From positions 1 through 64,000 of the forward strand of contig JACKPV010000035.1 in NCBI GenBank assembly GCA_024233305.1: DNA of 64,000 nt. Reading direction: 5' to 3'. Both the position numbers and the translations under genes were made by a program. Position 1 is the first letter of the stretch; each line of letters opens with the position of its first letter. Shown one piece after another: positions 52,397-61,100 of this stretch. The DNA is from Verrucomicrobiales bacterium (lineage in GTDB: Bacteria; Verrucomicrobiota; Verrucomicrobiia; Limisphaerales; J093). A model generated the notes under the pieces. That model saw only the letters and a list, made by a program, of their open reading frames with translations. It was not told the DNA's origin and did no database searches.

Positions 52397-52845
52397 TGTC
52401 CACCCGTCCGATGGCGTGTCACCGTCGACGGTCGGTCGCCCAACAAATCCCGAGGCTGAGACGGGTGGTCCCCCGGCGAGCCCGTGCCGGCTTGCTGGCG
52501 CTGATCCTGGGGCGCTGTCGGCGGGCTTTGCCAGGGGACACCCCAGGATCGATACCCTGGGCGCTGGCGCGGTGAAACGGGCACGCGGGTCGTGTGCCGG
52601 TGGGACGTCCTGGCTTCCAGCGACGGTCACCGGCGCAGGCGGCAGGCCCTCGCCTGGACCGAAAGGGCCTCCATGATTCTGGTGGCGTGCGACCCCGGCG
52701 GAAACCAGGTGGACGCTTCCCAGTGCGTCAGGCACATGTCAACCTCCGGAATTCAGCCGGCGCTCGTTTTGCTGCCGCCGCCGGGTGTCGCGCGATCGCT
52801 GCCTTGCCGCCGCGGGCTGTGGCTTCTCGGGAGTCGAACGCGGGA
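52397..52845. other. About 450 bp without a supportable gene, containing an inverted repeat
   Basis: Short open frames here have no recognisable domains. The clear structure is a perfect 10-bp inverted repeat, GATCCTGGGG (52503-52512) with CCCCAGGATC (52541-52550), separated by 28 bp. It could be a terminator-like structure for the oxidoreductase gene or an operator site. The next promoter begins at 52846. Confidence 0.5.
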
Positions 52846-52875
52846 TTGAACACCGCACGGGAAAAGGGGCAGGCT
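52846..52875 (+). promoter_or_regulatory. Predicted promoter of the CocE-type hydrolase gene (leaderless geometry)
   Basis: TTGAAC (52846-52851), 18-bp spacer, CAGGCT (52870-52875), then 8 nt to the ATG at 52884. Confidence 0.4.
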
Positions 52876-52883
52876 GCACGACG

Positions 52884-54884
52884 ATGAATAACCACCTCGC
52901 TCCGCCGTCCGCGTTGGTGTCCCGAGCCCCGGACGCGACTTCCACCCCCTGGGCCCGTCCGCCCCGCGCGGGCCATCCGGGCTCTCCTCCCGCGCGCGCG
53001 TTGATGCTGGGGTTGGGGCTCCTTTCGCTCACCTGCCTCCATGCCGAGGACCGGCCGCTGCGCGAACCGCACGCGCACGATGATTTCGTCATCCGGGAGG
53101 CCGAGGTCCCGATGCGGGATGGGGTCCGTCTTCACACGCTGATTCTCTCTCCGAAGCACTCCTTCGGCCCGCTGCCGATGCTCCTGGAGAGAACCCCCTA
53201 CAACGCGACGCGCGCTTTGCGTGGCCACGCGTCGACCCGTCTGGAAGCGACCCTGGGGAATGACTTCCTGGGCCACGACTACATCTACGTGGTTCAGGAC
53301 ATCCGCGGGCGCTTTCAGTCGGAGGGCGACGCGGTGCTTTATCGGCCGCCGCGGGGTCCGTTCAACGAAACGGCCACCGACGAAACCACCGATGCCTGGG
53401 ATACGATTGACTGGCTGGTCCGGGAGATCCCCTCGAACGGGCGGGTCGGCATCTGGGGGACCTCCTATCCCGGCTGGCTGGCCCTGGCCGCCATGCGCGA
53501 ACCGCATCCTGCCCTCGCGGCGGCCGTGCCCTGCAACCCCGTCGTGGATGTCTGGAAGGCCGACGACTGGTTCCACTGGGGCGCGTTTCGCGCCACCTAC
53601 GCCTTCGACTACATCTACGACATGGAAACCCGGCAGGACGAATTCACGCCCTACCCCCGGGAAATCCAGGATGTGTACACGTGGGCGCTCGGCCTGGGGG
53701 CGGCGGACACCGGCATGGGCGTGCGGCTGGATGACCGCCATCCGATGTGGCAGCGGTTGATGGCTTCGCCCGCCTATGGGCCGTACTGGCAGTCCGTGGC
53801 GGCGGATCAGTGGTTTGACGCTCCCGCCCGCCTCGTTCCGGCCTTGCATGTGCATGGTTTCTGGGATCAGGAGGACATCTACGGTGCACCGGCGGCTTAC
53901 GCGGCCTTGGAGAAACACGACGCCCGTAACGACCGCAACTTCTTCGCTGCCGGTCCGTGGTACCACGGTCAGCACTTCTCCGACGGCAGCCATCTGGGGG
54001 CGATCGGGTTCGACGAAGATACCGCCAAGCGCTTTCGCGAGGATGTGCTGCGGCCGTTTCTCCGCCGCTTTTTGCACGCGGACACCACGGGGCTCCCGGC
54101 GCCGGTGACGGTCTTTCAAACGGGCCTGAACCGGTGGCGGGAGTGCGATCAGTGGCCACCCGACGGGGAGACCGTTCGCCTCTATCTCGGGGCGGAGGGG
54201 AAGGTGGGTTCTTCGCCGCCGACCGGGGAGGTCTTCGCGACGGAATACGTCTCCGACCCGGCGAAACCCGTGCCCTATGCGCCGCGTCCGAACTGGGCCA
54301 TCGACTACGGCAACCCGACCGCTCTCGCCGCCTGGCGCCGCTGGCTCGTCGAGGATCAACGCTTCGTCGATGGGCGACCGGATGTTGCGACGTGGACCAG
54401 CGAACCACTGACGGAAGCGCTGACGGTGCGGGGGCCGATTGTGGCGCACTTGTTCGCCGAAACCACCGGGACGGACGCGGATTGGGTCGTGAAGTTCATC
54501 GACGTGTTCCCCGATGATTCGCCGGACTTCGCGATGTCGGGGTACGAACTGATGGTGAGCGGAGACATCTTCCGCGGGCGTTATCGGGAGAGTTATACGG
54601 AGCCCGCGGCCATCAAGCCCGATTGCCCCCTCGAATACCGGGTGCCGTTGCCGCCGGTGAACCACACCTTCCAACCCGGGCACCGGCTGATGGTGCAGGT
54701 GCAGAGCACGTGGTTTCCACTCTACGACCGCAACCCGCAGACCTTCGTTCCGAACATCATGCGCGCGCCGCCGGCGGCCTATCGGAGTCAGCGGCATCGG
54801 GTGCATCACAGCGCGGGCCATCCGACGCACCTCGAGTTGATGGTGGATCGGGGGGCGTCGGTGAGTGTAAAAAGTGAGGACTGA
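52884..54884 (+). CDS. Exported CocE/NonD family hydrolase (X-Pro dipeptidyl-peptidase-like)
   Basis: A 666-residue alpha/beta-hydrolase. The N-terminal 50 residues end in a hydrophobic segment (ALMLGLGLLSLTCLHAE), suggesting export. The family opening is VPMRDGVRLHTLILSP, then LLERTPYNAT and VVQDIRGRFQSEGD. The nucleophile is Ser194 in GIWGTSYPGW, with Asp328 in FWDQED and His361 in WYHGQH completing the triad. Residues about 430-666 are the C-terminal jelly-roll (GPIVAHLFAETTGTDADWVV, then NHTFQPGHRLMVQVQSTWFP). Relatives hydrolyse esters, beta-lactam side chains or X-Pro peptides; the substrate here is unknown. The start is supported by the promoter position. Confidence 0.9.
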   Translation: MNNHLAPPSALVSRAPDATSTPWARPPRAGHPGSPPARALMLGLGLLSLTCLHAEDRPLREPHAHDDFVIREAEVPMRDGVRLHTLILSPKHSFGPLPMLLERTPYNATRALRGHASTRLEATLGNDFLGHDYIYVVQDIRGRFQSEGDAVLYRPPRGPFNETATDETTDAWDTIDWLVREIPSNGRVGIWGTSYPGWLALAAMREPHPALAAAVPCNPVVDVWKADDWFHWGAFRATYAFDYIYDMETRQDEFTPYPREIQDVYTWALGLGAADTGMGVRLDDRHPMWQRLMASPAYGPYWQSVAADQWFDAPARLVPALHVHGFWDQEDIYGAPAAYAALEKHDARNDRNFFAAGPWYHGQHFSDGSHLGAIGFDEDTAKRFREDVLRPFLRRFLHADTTGLPAPVTVFQTGLNRWRECDQWPPDGETVRLYLGAEGKVGSSPPTGEVFATEYVSDPAKPVPYAPRPNWAIDYGNPTALAAWRRWLVEDQRFVDGRPDVATWTSEPLTEALTVRGPIVAHLFAETTGTDADWVVKFIDVFPDDSPDFAMSGYELMVSGDIFRGRYRESYTEPAAIKPDCPLEYRVPLPPVNHTFQPGHRLMVQVQSTWFPLYDRNPQTFVPNIMRAPPAAYRSQRHRVHHSAGHPTHLELMVDRGASVSVKSED

Positions 54885-54893
54885 CCCCCTGGC

Positions 54894-54922
54894 TTGACGG
54901 CGGGATCGGGGATGTGTAGAGG
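54894..54922 (+). promoter_or_regulatory. Predicted promoter of the 54.9-kb oxidoreductase gene (leaderless geometry)
   Basis: TTGACG (54894-54899), 17-bp spacer, TAGAGG (54917-54922), then 6 nt to the ATG at 54929. Confidence 0.45.
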
Positions 54923-54928
54923 AAGGGC

Positions 54929-56266
54929 ATGATGCAATCCTCCTCGCGACGGGCGTTTCTCCGGCGTTCGGTCATTTCGGGCGGCAGTTTGCTGCTGCTG
55001 TCCTCCAGCCGACTGGCTTTTGCCGCGGCGGCCAACGACCGGCTCAACATCGCCGGTATCGGCGTCGGCGGACGCGGCGCCGACAACCTCAACGAGTTCG
55101 CCAACCTCGGCCAGAATCTCGTGGCCTTCAGTGACGTCGACGAGGAACGCGCCGGGGGCATGTTCCAGCGGTATCCCAAGGCGCGCGTATTCCGCGATTA
55201 CCGGCGCATGCTCGACCAGATGGGGCGCGACATCGATGCCGTCATGGTTGGCACTCCCGACCATACGCATGCCGTCGCCGCGGTTGCTGCCATGCGGCAG
55301 GGCAAACACGTCTATTGCGAGAAGCCCCTGACCCGCACCGTCCGGGAAGCCCGGGTGATGCGGGAGACGGCGGCGAAGACCGGTGTCGTGACGCAGATGG
55401 GCAACCAGGGATCCGCGACGTCGAACCTTCGGCGGGCCGTCGAGCTGGCCTGGGGCGGGGTGCTGGGGGAGATACGCGAGGCGCACGTCTGGTTCGATGG
55501 CGGGAACGGACCGCTCGACAGGCCGTCGGAAACCCCGCCCGTCCCGCCCACGCTCGAATGGGATCTGTGGCTCGGCCCCGCGGCCTGGCGGCCCTACCAT
55601 CCGTCCTACCTGCCCGGAAGCTGGCGCGGTTGGCGCGCGTTCGGCAGTGGCATCGTCGGGGATTTCGGGTGCCATACCGGCAACATCATGTTCCGCGCCC
55701 TCCAGCTCGAACGGCTCTGGGAGCCGTCGGCTTCGCCCACGATCATTGGCGTGCAGGCCTTCCCTTCGGAGGTCAACCCGGAGGGCTACCCGGTTTCGTC
55801 CCGGGCGATGTTCGATCTGCCCGCCCGCGGAGATCTGCCGCCGGTCCGGCTCGGGGTCCACGCCAAGCAGAAGCCGTCCGAGGACCTGATGCACGGCTTT
55901 CCGCAGGCCGGTTGGGGCGACCTGCTCGTCGGTTCGAAGGGCACCCTCTACTCGGAATGCCCGTGGAACACGCGCTACGTGCTCCTGCCTGAGGAAAAGT
56001 TCGACGGTTTCAAGGGCGGCCCCGAGCCCACCATTCCCCGCACCGACAGTCATCACCGCGAGTGGGTCGACGCGTGCAAGGGGCGCGGACGGACGTTCTC
56101 CCCATTCGCGATTGGCGGGCCGCTCACCGAGTTGATGCAACTGGCAAACCTCGCCGCGCTGGTCGAGGGCCGCATCGAGTACGACACAATTACCGGACGC
56201 ATCCGCAACCACGAACAAGCGGACGCCCTGCTCCACCGGACCTACCGGCAGGGTTGGTCGATCTGA
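54929..56266 (+). CDS. Tat-exported Gfo/Idh/MocA family oxidoreductase
   Basis: A 445-residue protein with a twin-arginine signal (QSSSRRAFLRRSVISGGSLL). The Rossmann motif is LNIAGIGVGGRGADNL, followed by DAVMVGTPDHTHAVAAVAAM and the EKP motif VYCEKPLTRTVREARVMRET. The C-terminal part has GIVGDFGCHTGNIMFRALQL and ends HEQADALLHRTYRQGWSI. It belongs to the PEHAHxx-type exported branch common in Verrucomicrobiota and Planctomycetota. The gene starts 44 bp after the CocE gene with its own promoter-like pair, and a 152-bp inverted-repeat element begins 21 bp after its stop. Confidence 0.92.
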   Translation: MMQSSSRRAFLRRSVISGGSLLLLSSSRLAFAAAANDRLNIAGIGVGGRGADNLNEFANLGQNLVAFSDVDEERAGGMFQRYPKARVFRDYRRMLDQMGRDIDAVMVGTPDHTHAVAAVAAMRQGKHVYCEKPLTRTVREARVMRETAAKTGVVTQMGNQGSATSNLRRAVELAWGGVLGEIREAHVWFDGGNGPLDRPSETPPVPPTLEWDLWLGPAAWRPYHPSYLPGSWRGWRAFGSGIVGDFGCHTGNIMFRALQLERLWEPSASPTIIGVQAFPSEVNPEGYPVSSRAMFDLPARGDLPPVRLGVHAKQKPSEDLMHGFPQAGWGDLLVGSKGTLYSECPWNTRYVLLPEEKFDGFKGGPEPTIPRTDSHHREWVDACKGRGRTFSPFAIGGPLTELMQLANLAALVEGRIEYDTITGRIRNHEQADALLHRTYRQGWSI

Positions 56267-56287
56267 GCCGTGACCATTCAGTAACTC

Positions 56288-56439
56288 GTAGCCGCCGACG
56301 TGCAGTCGGCGCATGATTCAGTGGGGATACGGACGCTTGCCGCCGGGGGTGACGATTCACCAAAACGGGACCGCCAGCCGGAGTCAGCGGGACCGCGTAA
56401 GCCCTTGGATTTCAGCGCCGACTACACGTCGGCGGCTAC
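56288..56439. repeat. 152-bp terminal-inverted-repeat element, copy 2 (best preserved)
   Basis: The 25-bp left end (56288-56312, starting GTAGCCGCCGACGTGCAGTC) and right end (56415-56439) are inverted copies with a single mismatch. Internal landmarks GGATACGG (56325-56332) and GACGATTCACC are shared with the copy at 44.4 kb. It has no coding capacity and is MITE-like. No clear target-site duplication was found at its borders. Confidence 0.8.
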
Positions 56440-56517
56440 CGCGGGTTGAATCAACACGGCTGAGAGCAGCGGCGGGCGCCGATCTGGGGCGGCCCGCTTT
56501 TCCTCTCCGCGGGAGTC

Positions 56518-56526
56518 TGCTATACT
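56518..56526 (+). promoter_or_regulatory. Predicted extended -10 promoter of the 56.5-kb beta-propeller gene
   Basis: TGC directly precedes TATACT (56521-56526), an extended -10. The -35 region is weak (TTTTCC, 56498-56503). The ATG at 56534 follows after 7 nt, again close to leaderless. Confidence 0.45.
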
Positions 56527-56533
56527 CCGCGCC

Positions 56534-57796
56534 ATGCGAAGGATCATGAATGCGATGCTGCGGTTGAGTGGAGTGGCGGGGCTGGCTGGTGGACTGCTGC
56601 TGTCGGCGGCCGGGGCCGACTGGCCCGAATGGCGCGGGGTGAACCGCGACGGCCATTCCCCGGACGCTGCGACCTTGAAGTCCTGGCCGGCGGGCGGGCC
56701 GAAGCTGGTGTGGAAAGCCGGTTCGCTCGGCGCGGGCTATGCCTCCGTGGCCGTGGTTGGTGATCGTATTTATACCGGTGGTGATCGTGGCGAGGAGAAC
56801 TTCGTCATCGCGCTCGACCGGAGCACCGGCCGCGAGGTTTGGGCGGTCCCGCTGGGGAAGGCGGGCGCGCCGGGTTGGGGCGGGTTCGCCGGCGTGCGGG
56901 CCACGCCCACCATCGACGGCGAACGGCTCTACGCCATCGGCCAATACGGCGAAATCGCCTGCTTCGAGACCGCCAGCGGCAAGGAGGTCTGGCGCCGTCA
57001 CCTGGTGGAGGATTTCGGCGGCAAACTGCCCGAGTGGGGTTTCAGTGAATCGCCGCTCGTGGACGGCGATCAATTGGTCGGCACGCCGGGCGGGGAGAAG
57101 GGTGCCCTGGTCGCGCTCGACAAGCAGTCCGGCCGGCTGCTCTGGCAATCGAAGGACTTCCAGGACGAAGCCCAGTACAGTTCGATCATCAAGGCCGAAA
57201 TCGACGGCGTGCCCCAGTACATCCAATTGACACAGGAAAGCGTCGTGGGGATCGCTCCGAAGACCGGCGCGGTGCTGTGGCACGCGGAACGGAAAGGGCG
57301 CACGGCCGTCATTCCGACGCCGGTTTACCACGACCACCACGTTTATGTGACGTCCGGCTACAATGTGGGCTGCAACCTCTTCAGAATCACCTCGAGCGGC
57401 GGCGTCTTCAGCGCCGAGGAGGTGTACGCCGACAAAATCATGAAGAACCAGCACGGAGGCGTCGTACTTGTCGACGGCCACATCTACGGTCACTCCGACG
57501 GCGTGGGCTGGGTGTGTCAGGATTTTCTGACGGGCAAAGTGGTGTGGCGGGAGAAGGAGAAGACGGACAAGGGCTCGATTGCCTATGCCGCAGGGATGCT
57601 GGTCTTACGCGAGGAAAAGAAGGGAACGAGCAACCTCGTCCTGATCGAGGCCACCCCGGCTGGCTACCGTGAGCGCGGGCGTTTTGAAGCGCCCGAGCAG
57701 AGCGGCAAGGACTCGTGGCCGCATCCGGTGATCGTCGACGGACGGCTCTACGTGCGCGACCAGGATCTCCTCCTGTGTTACGACGTTCGCGGTTGA
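56534..57796 (+). CDS. Exported PQQ-type beta-propeller repeat protein
   Basis: A 420-residue protein with a signal peptide (LSGVAGLAGGLLLSAAGA) followed by DWPEWRGVNRDGHSPDAATL, the same opening as the relative at 44.7-46.1 kb. Propeller blades are recognisable as GDRIYTGGDRGEENFVIALD, DGERLYAIGQYGEIACFETA, GQYGEIACF and DGRLYVRDQDLLLCYDVRG. PQQ-binding residues are not evident. Three in-frame ATGs (56534, 56546, 56555) are possible: the first fits the promoter, while an AAGGA at 56539 would serve the later ones. No partner gene is obvious. Confidence 0.9.
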   Translation: MRRIMNAMLRLSGVAGLAGGLLLSAAGADWPEWRGVNRDGHSPDAATLKSWPAGGPKLVWKAGSLGAGYASVAVVGDRIYTGGDRGEENFVIALDRSTGREVWAVPLGKAGAPGWGGFAGVRATPTIDGERLYAIGQYGEIACFETASGKEVWRRHLVEDFGGKLPEWGFSESPLVDGDQLVGTPGGEKGALVALDKQSGRLLWQSKDFQDEAQYSSIIKAEIDGVPQYIQLTQESVVGIAPKTGAVLWHAERKGRTAVIPTPVYHDHHVYVTSGYNVGCNLFRITSSGGVFSAEEVYADKIMKNQHGGVVLVDGHIYGHSDGVGWVCQDFLTGKVVWREKEKTDKGSIAYAAGMLVLREEKKGTSNLVLIEATPAGYRERGRFEAPEQSGKDSWPHPVIVDGRLYVRDQDLLLCYDVRG

Positions 57797-57855
57797 GTCC
57801 ACCCGCGCCTTCCCGTCCTCGAAAACGCGGCCCGGCCGCACAAGGCCCTGACGTC

Positions 57856-58008
57856 GTAGCCGCCGACGCGCAGTCGGCGGTGAAATCCATGGGCTTGTGC
57901 CCTCCCGCCGGTTGCGTTTGTCAGTCGACTCCGGGGGTATCGTCGCGCGTCGGTGGCAAGCCGCCTTGTACCCGGTGCACCATGCGCCGACCCGACGGCG
58001 GCGGCGGC
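57856..58008. repeat. 152-bp terminal-inverted-repeat element, copy 3 (inverted, 153 bp)
   Basis: It starts GTAGCCGCCGACGCGCAGTC and continues GTGAAATCCATGGGCTT, which matches the reverse complement of the right side of copy 2. The far end (57984-58008) matches the reverse complement of copy 2's left terminus at 19 of 25 positions. It lies between the beta-propeller stop and the CotH gene promoter. An open frame in phase with the CotH gene runs through it but is not protein-like. Confidence 0.7.
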
Positions 58009-58127
58009 GAATGGCGGCATGGCGGCGGCTCAGCGCGGTGGCGGGCCGCGGTCTGCCTGCTTCCAACTGCGGCGTGCTTCGGATGGCGCGGTTGCTTCCC
58101 GGCAGGCGTTTGGCGCGGGATATGCTG

Positions 58128-58156
58128 GGGACACGGTGGTCCCGGCTTGCTACGCT
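58128..58156 (+). promoter_or_regulatory. Predicted promoter of the CotH/lamin-tail gene
   Basis: GGGACA (58128-58133), 17-bp spacer, TACGCT (58151-58156) preceded by TGC. The ATG at 58194 is 37 nt further on. Confidence 0.35.
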
Positions 58157-58193
58157 GCCGGGCGCCGGGGTCCGACGGCTCCGGCCGCGTATC

Positions 58194-61100
58194 ATGATGC
58201 ACTTGTCGAGAGCTTGTTTTCGGAACGGGTTGCTGGCCCTGGGGCTCGGGTCCCAGATGATGGCCACGGCCCAGTCGCTGCGACCGCTGACTTCTGAATG
58301 GCGTTGGCTGAAGGGCACGGCCGAGGCGTCTCCGGCGGATCCCGCGGCCTGGCGCCAGCAGGACTTCCCGGATGCCACCTGGCCCCTGGGGGAGGCGCCC
58401 TTCTGGTATGGCGAGACGCAGTCTTCGCCGGGGACGGAACTGAGCGACATGCGCGGTGGCTATACTTGCGTGTTTCTGCGCGGTGCGTTCGAGGTGGAAC
58501 TACCCGGCGATGTGCAGTCCCTCACGCTTGGGGCGCAGAGCGACGACGGTTTCGTGGCGTGGATCAATGGCGTCGAGGTGGCGCGGTTCAACATGCCCGA
58601 CGGCGAGCCGACCGCTGGTGGGACCGCCCGGCCGGCCCTGGCGGAGCCGATCCCGTTTCAAGTTTTCGAACTCGATAATGCCCGCGACTACCTGGTTCCC
58701 GGCGCGAACGTGCTGGCGGTTCAGGCGTTCAATGCCTCGATCAGTGGCAGCAGTGATTTCGTGATCGATGTCTCGCTCGACGCCACCCTCGATATCTCCG
58801 CGCCCCGGGTCGAATCGTTGATCCCGCCGGCCGGAGCCCTGGTTCGGAGCCTGCGGAGTGTGGAGGTGGTGTTCACCGAACCGGTTGCGGGGGTGGATGC
58901 AGCGGACCTGCTGGTCAACGGCCAACCAGCCGTCCGTCTGGTGGCCTACACCGAACGGCAGTATGGGTTCGAGTTCGCCGAACCTGGAGCGGGCGAAGTG
59001 ACCTTCGTTTGGGCGGCGGGGCATGGGATCACCGACCGGTCGGGCACGCCGCATCCGTTTGCCGGCGGGGAGTGGACCTGCACGCTCGATCCGAATGCGC
59101 CGCCGCCCGGGGTCCGGATCAGCGAGTTCATGGCCGACAACAACGACACGCTGAACGACGAGGATGGCGATCAGCCGGACTGGATCGAGCTGCACAACCC
59201 GACCGACGAACCCATCGATCTGGGCGGCTGGCATCTGACCGACGACCCCGTGGCGCTCACCCGCTGGAGGCTGCCGGCCTTCACGCTGGCCCCGGGCGGC
59301 TACCGGGTCGTGTTTGCGTCCGGCAAGAACCGCGTCGCCCCGGCCGGCCCGTTGCACACGGATTTCAAGCTTGCCAGTGACGGCGGCTATCTCGCCTTGA
59401 CCGACCGCGATGGAGGGATCGTCTCCGAGTTTCGCTACTACCCGGCGCAGCGGGAGGACGTTTCTTATGGCCGGGACCGGTTCAACGCCACGGTTACGGG
59501 TTACTTCGTCGAACCGACTCCGGGCCGCGCCAACGCCAGCAGCGGCGCGGGGTTTTCCCCGCCGGTCGAATTCTCGCGTCCCGGTGGCACGTTCACGGCG
59601 GGCTTCGCGCTGTCGCTCGCGGCGGACGATCCCCAGGCGCGGATTCACTACACGCTGGACGGTTCGGTTCCGGACGAGGATTCGCCCCTCTATGCGACGC
59701 CGATTTCGGTCACTTCGGGGATGCGGGTCCGGGCGCGGGCCTTCGTCACCGGGCTGTTGCCGGGGGATGTGCGCAGCGAAGGCTTCGTGGCGCTGGAGCC
59801 GGGCGTGGTGAATTTCAGTTCGGATCTGCCGCTGGCGGTGCTGCACAATTTCGGCGCCGGCACCGTGCCTGCCAACGTGGATCAGCCGGCCTGGTTGCTG
59901 GTCTTCGAGCCGACGGCGGACGGGCGCAGTTCGCTGACGAACGCCCCGGACTTCGCGTCCCGCGTCGGGATCAACATCCGCGGTTCGAGCACCCAGGGCT
60001 ACGCCAAGTCGAGTTACGCGGTGGAGACCTGGGGGGAAGCGAACGACGATTTTGATCGTCCGCTGCTGGGCATGCCGTCCGAATCCGACTGGGTTTTCTA
60101 CGCGCCGAATTACTTCGAGCCGATCCTCATCCACAACCCGTTCGCGCACGCGCTGAGCCGGCAGATCGGGCGATACTCACCCCGCACCCGGTTCGTCGAA
60201 CTCTATGTCAACACCCGCGGCACGGCGGTTCGCCCGGCGGATTACATGGGGGTCTATGTCATCGAGGAGAAGATCAAGCGGGCCCCGGGACGCGTGGACA
60301 TCGACCGGTTGGAACCCGAGCACACGCAGCCTCCGCAGGTTACCGGCGGTTACCTCATGAAGATCGACCGGGCGGATGCGGACGAACGGACCTTCAGCGC
60401 CGCCGGTCAGGGCATCGTCTACCAGGATCCGCCCGGTCCCGAAATCCAGCTTCCCGGACGGGACGCCCAGGAGCAGTACCTCATCAGCTACATGAATGCC
60501 TTCGGGCAGGCCCTCAACAGCGCGGGCTTCACCGATCCCGTGACCGGCTACCGTGCCTACGTGGATGTGCCTTCGTGGATCGATCATCACCTGCTCAATG
60601 TGCTTACCTTCAATGTCGATGCGCTGCGGCTGAGCACCTACTTCTACAAACCGCGTTCGGGCAAACTCGAGTTCGGCCCGCTCTGGGACTTCGATCGCGC
60701 GCTCGGCTCGACCGACGGCCGCGATTCCAACCCGCGCGTCTGGCGGGCCACGAGCGGCGACCGCGGCACGGATTTCTTCAACTATCCCTGGTGGGGCCGG
60801 ATGTTCCAGGATCCCGACTTTTGGCAGGCTTACGTCGATCGCTATCAGGCGCTGCGGCAGGCGGAATTCGCGCTGACGAACCTGTTTGCGTTGGTCGACC
60901 GATTGACGGGCGAGCTGCGCGAGGCCCAGCCGCGGGAAATCGCGCGGTGGAGCAATCATCGGCCCCGCGGCGGCTCTTACGACTCGGAGATCGCGCTGCA
61001 GAAGACCTGGCTTTCCAACCGCGTGGATTTCATGGACGGCAACTTCCTCGACCGCCCGACCTTCAGCACCCCTCCGGGACCCGTCGTGGCCCGGTCGCGA

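Noticed and set aside
57897..58193. N-terminal extension of the CotH/lamin-tail protein by 99 codons
   Set aside because: The extension runs through the inverted-repeat element and the predicted promoter. The signal peptide begins at the ATG at 58194.
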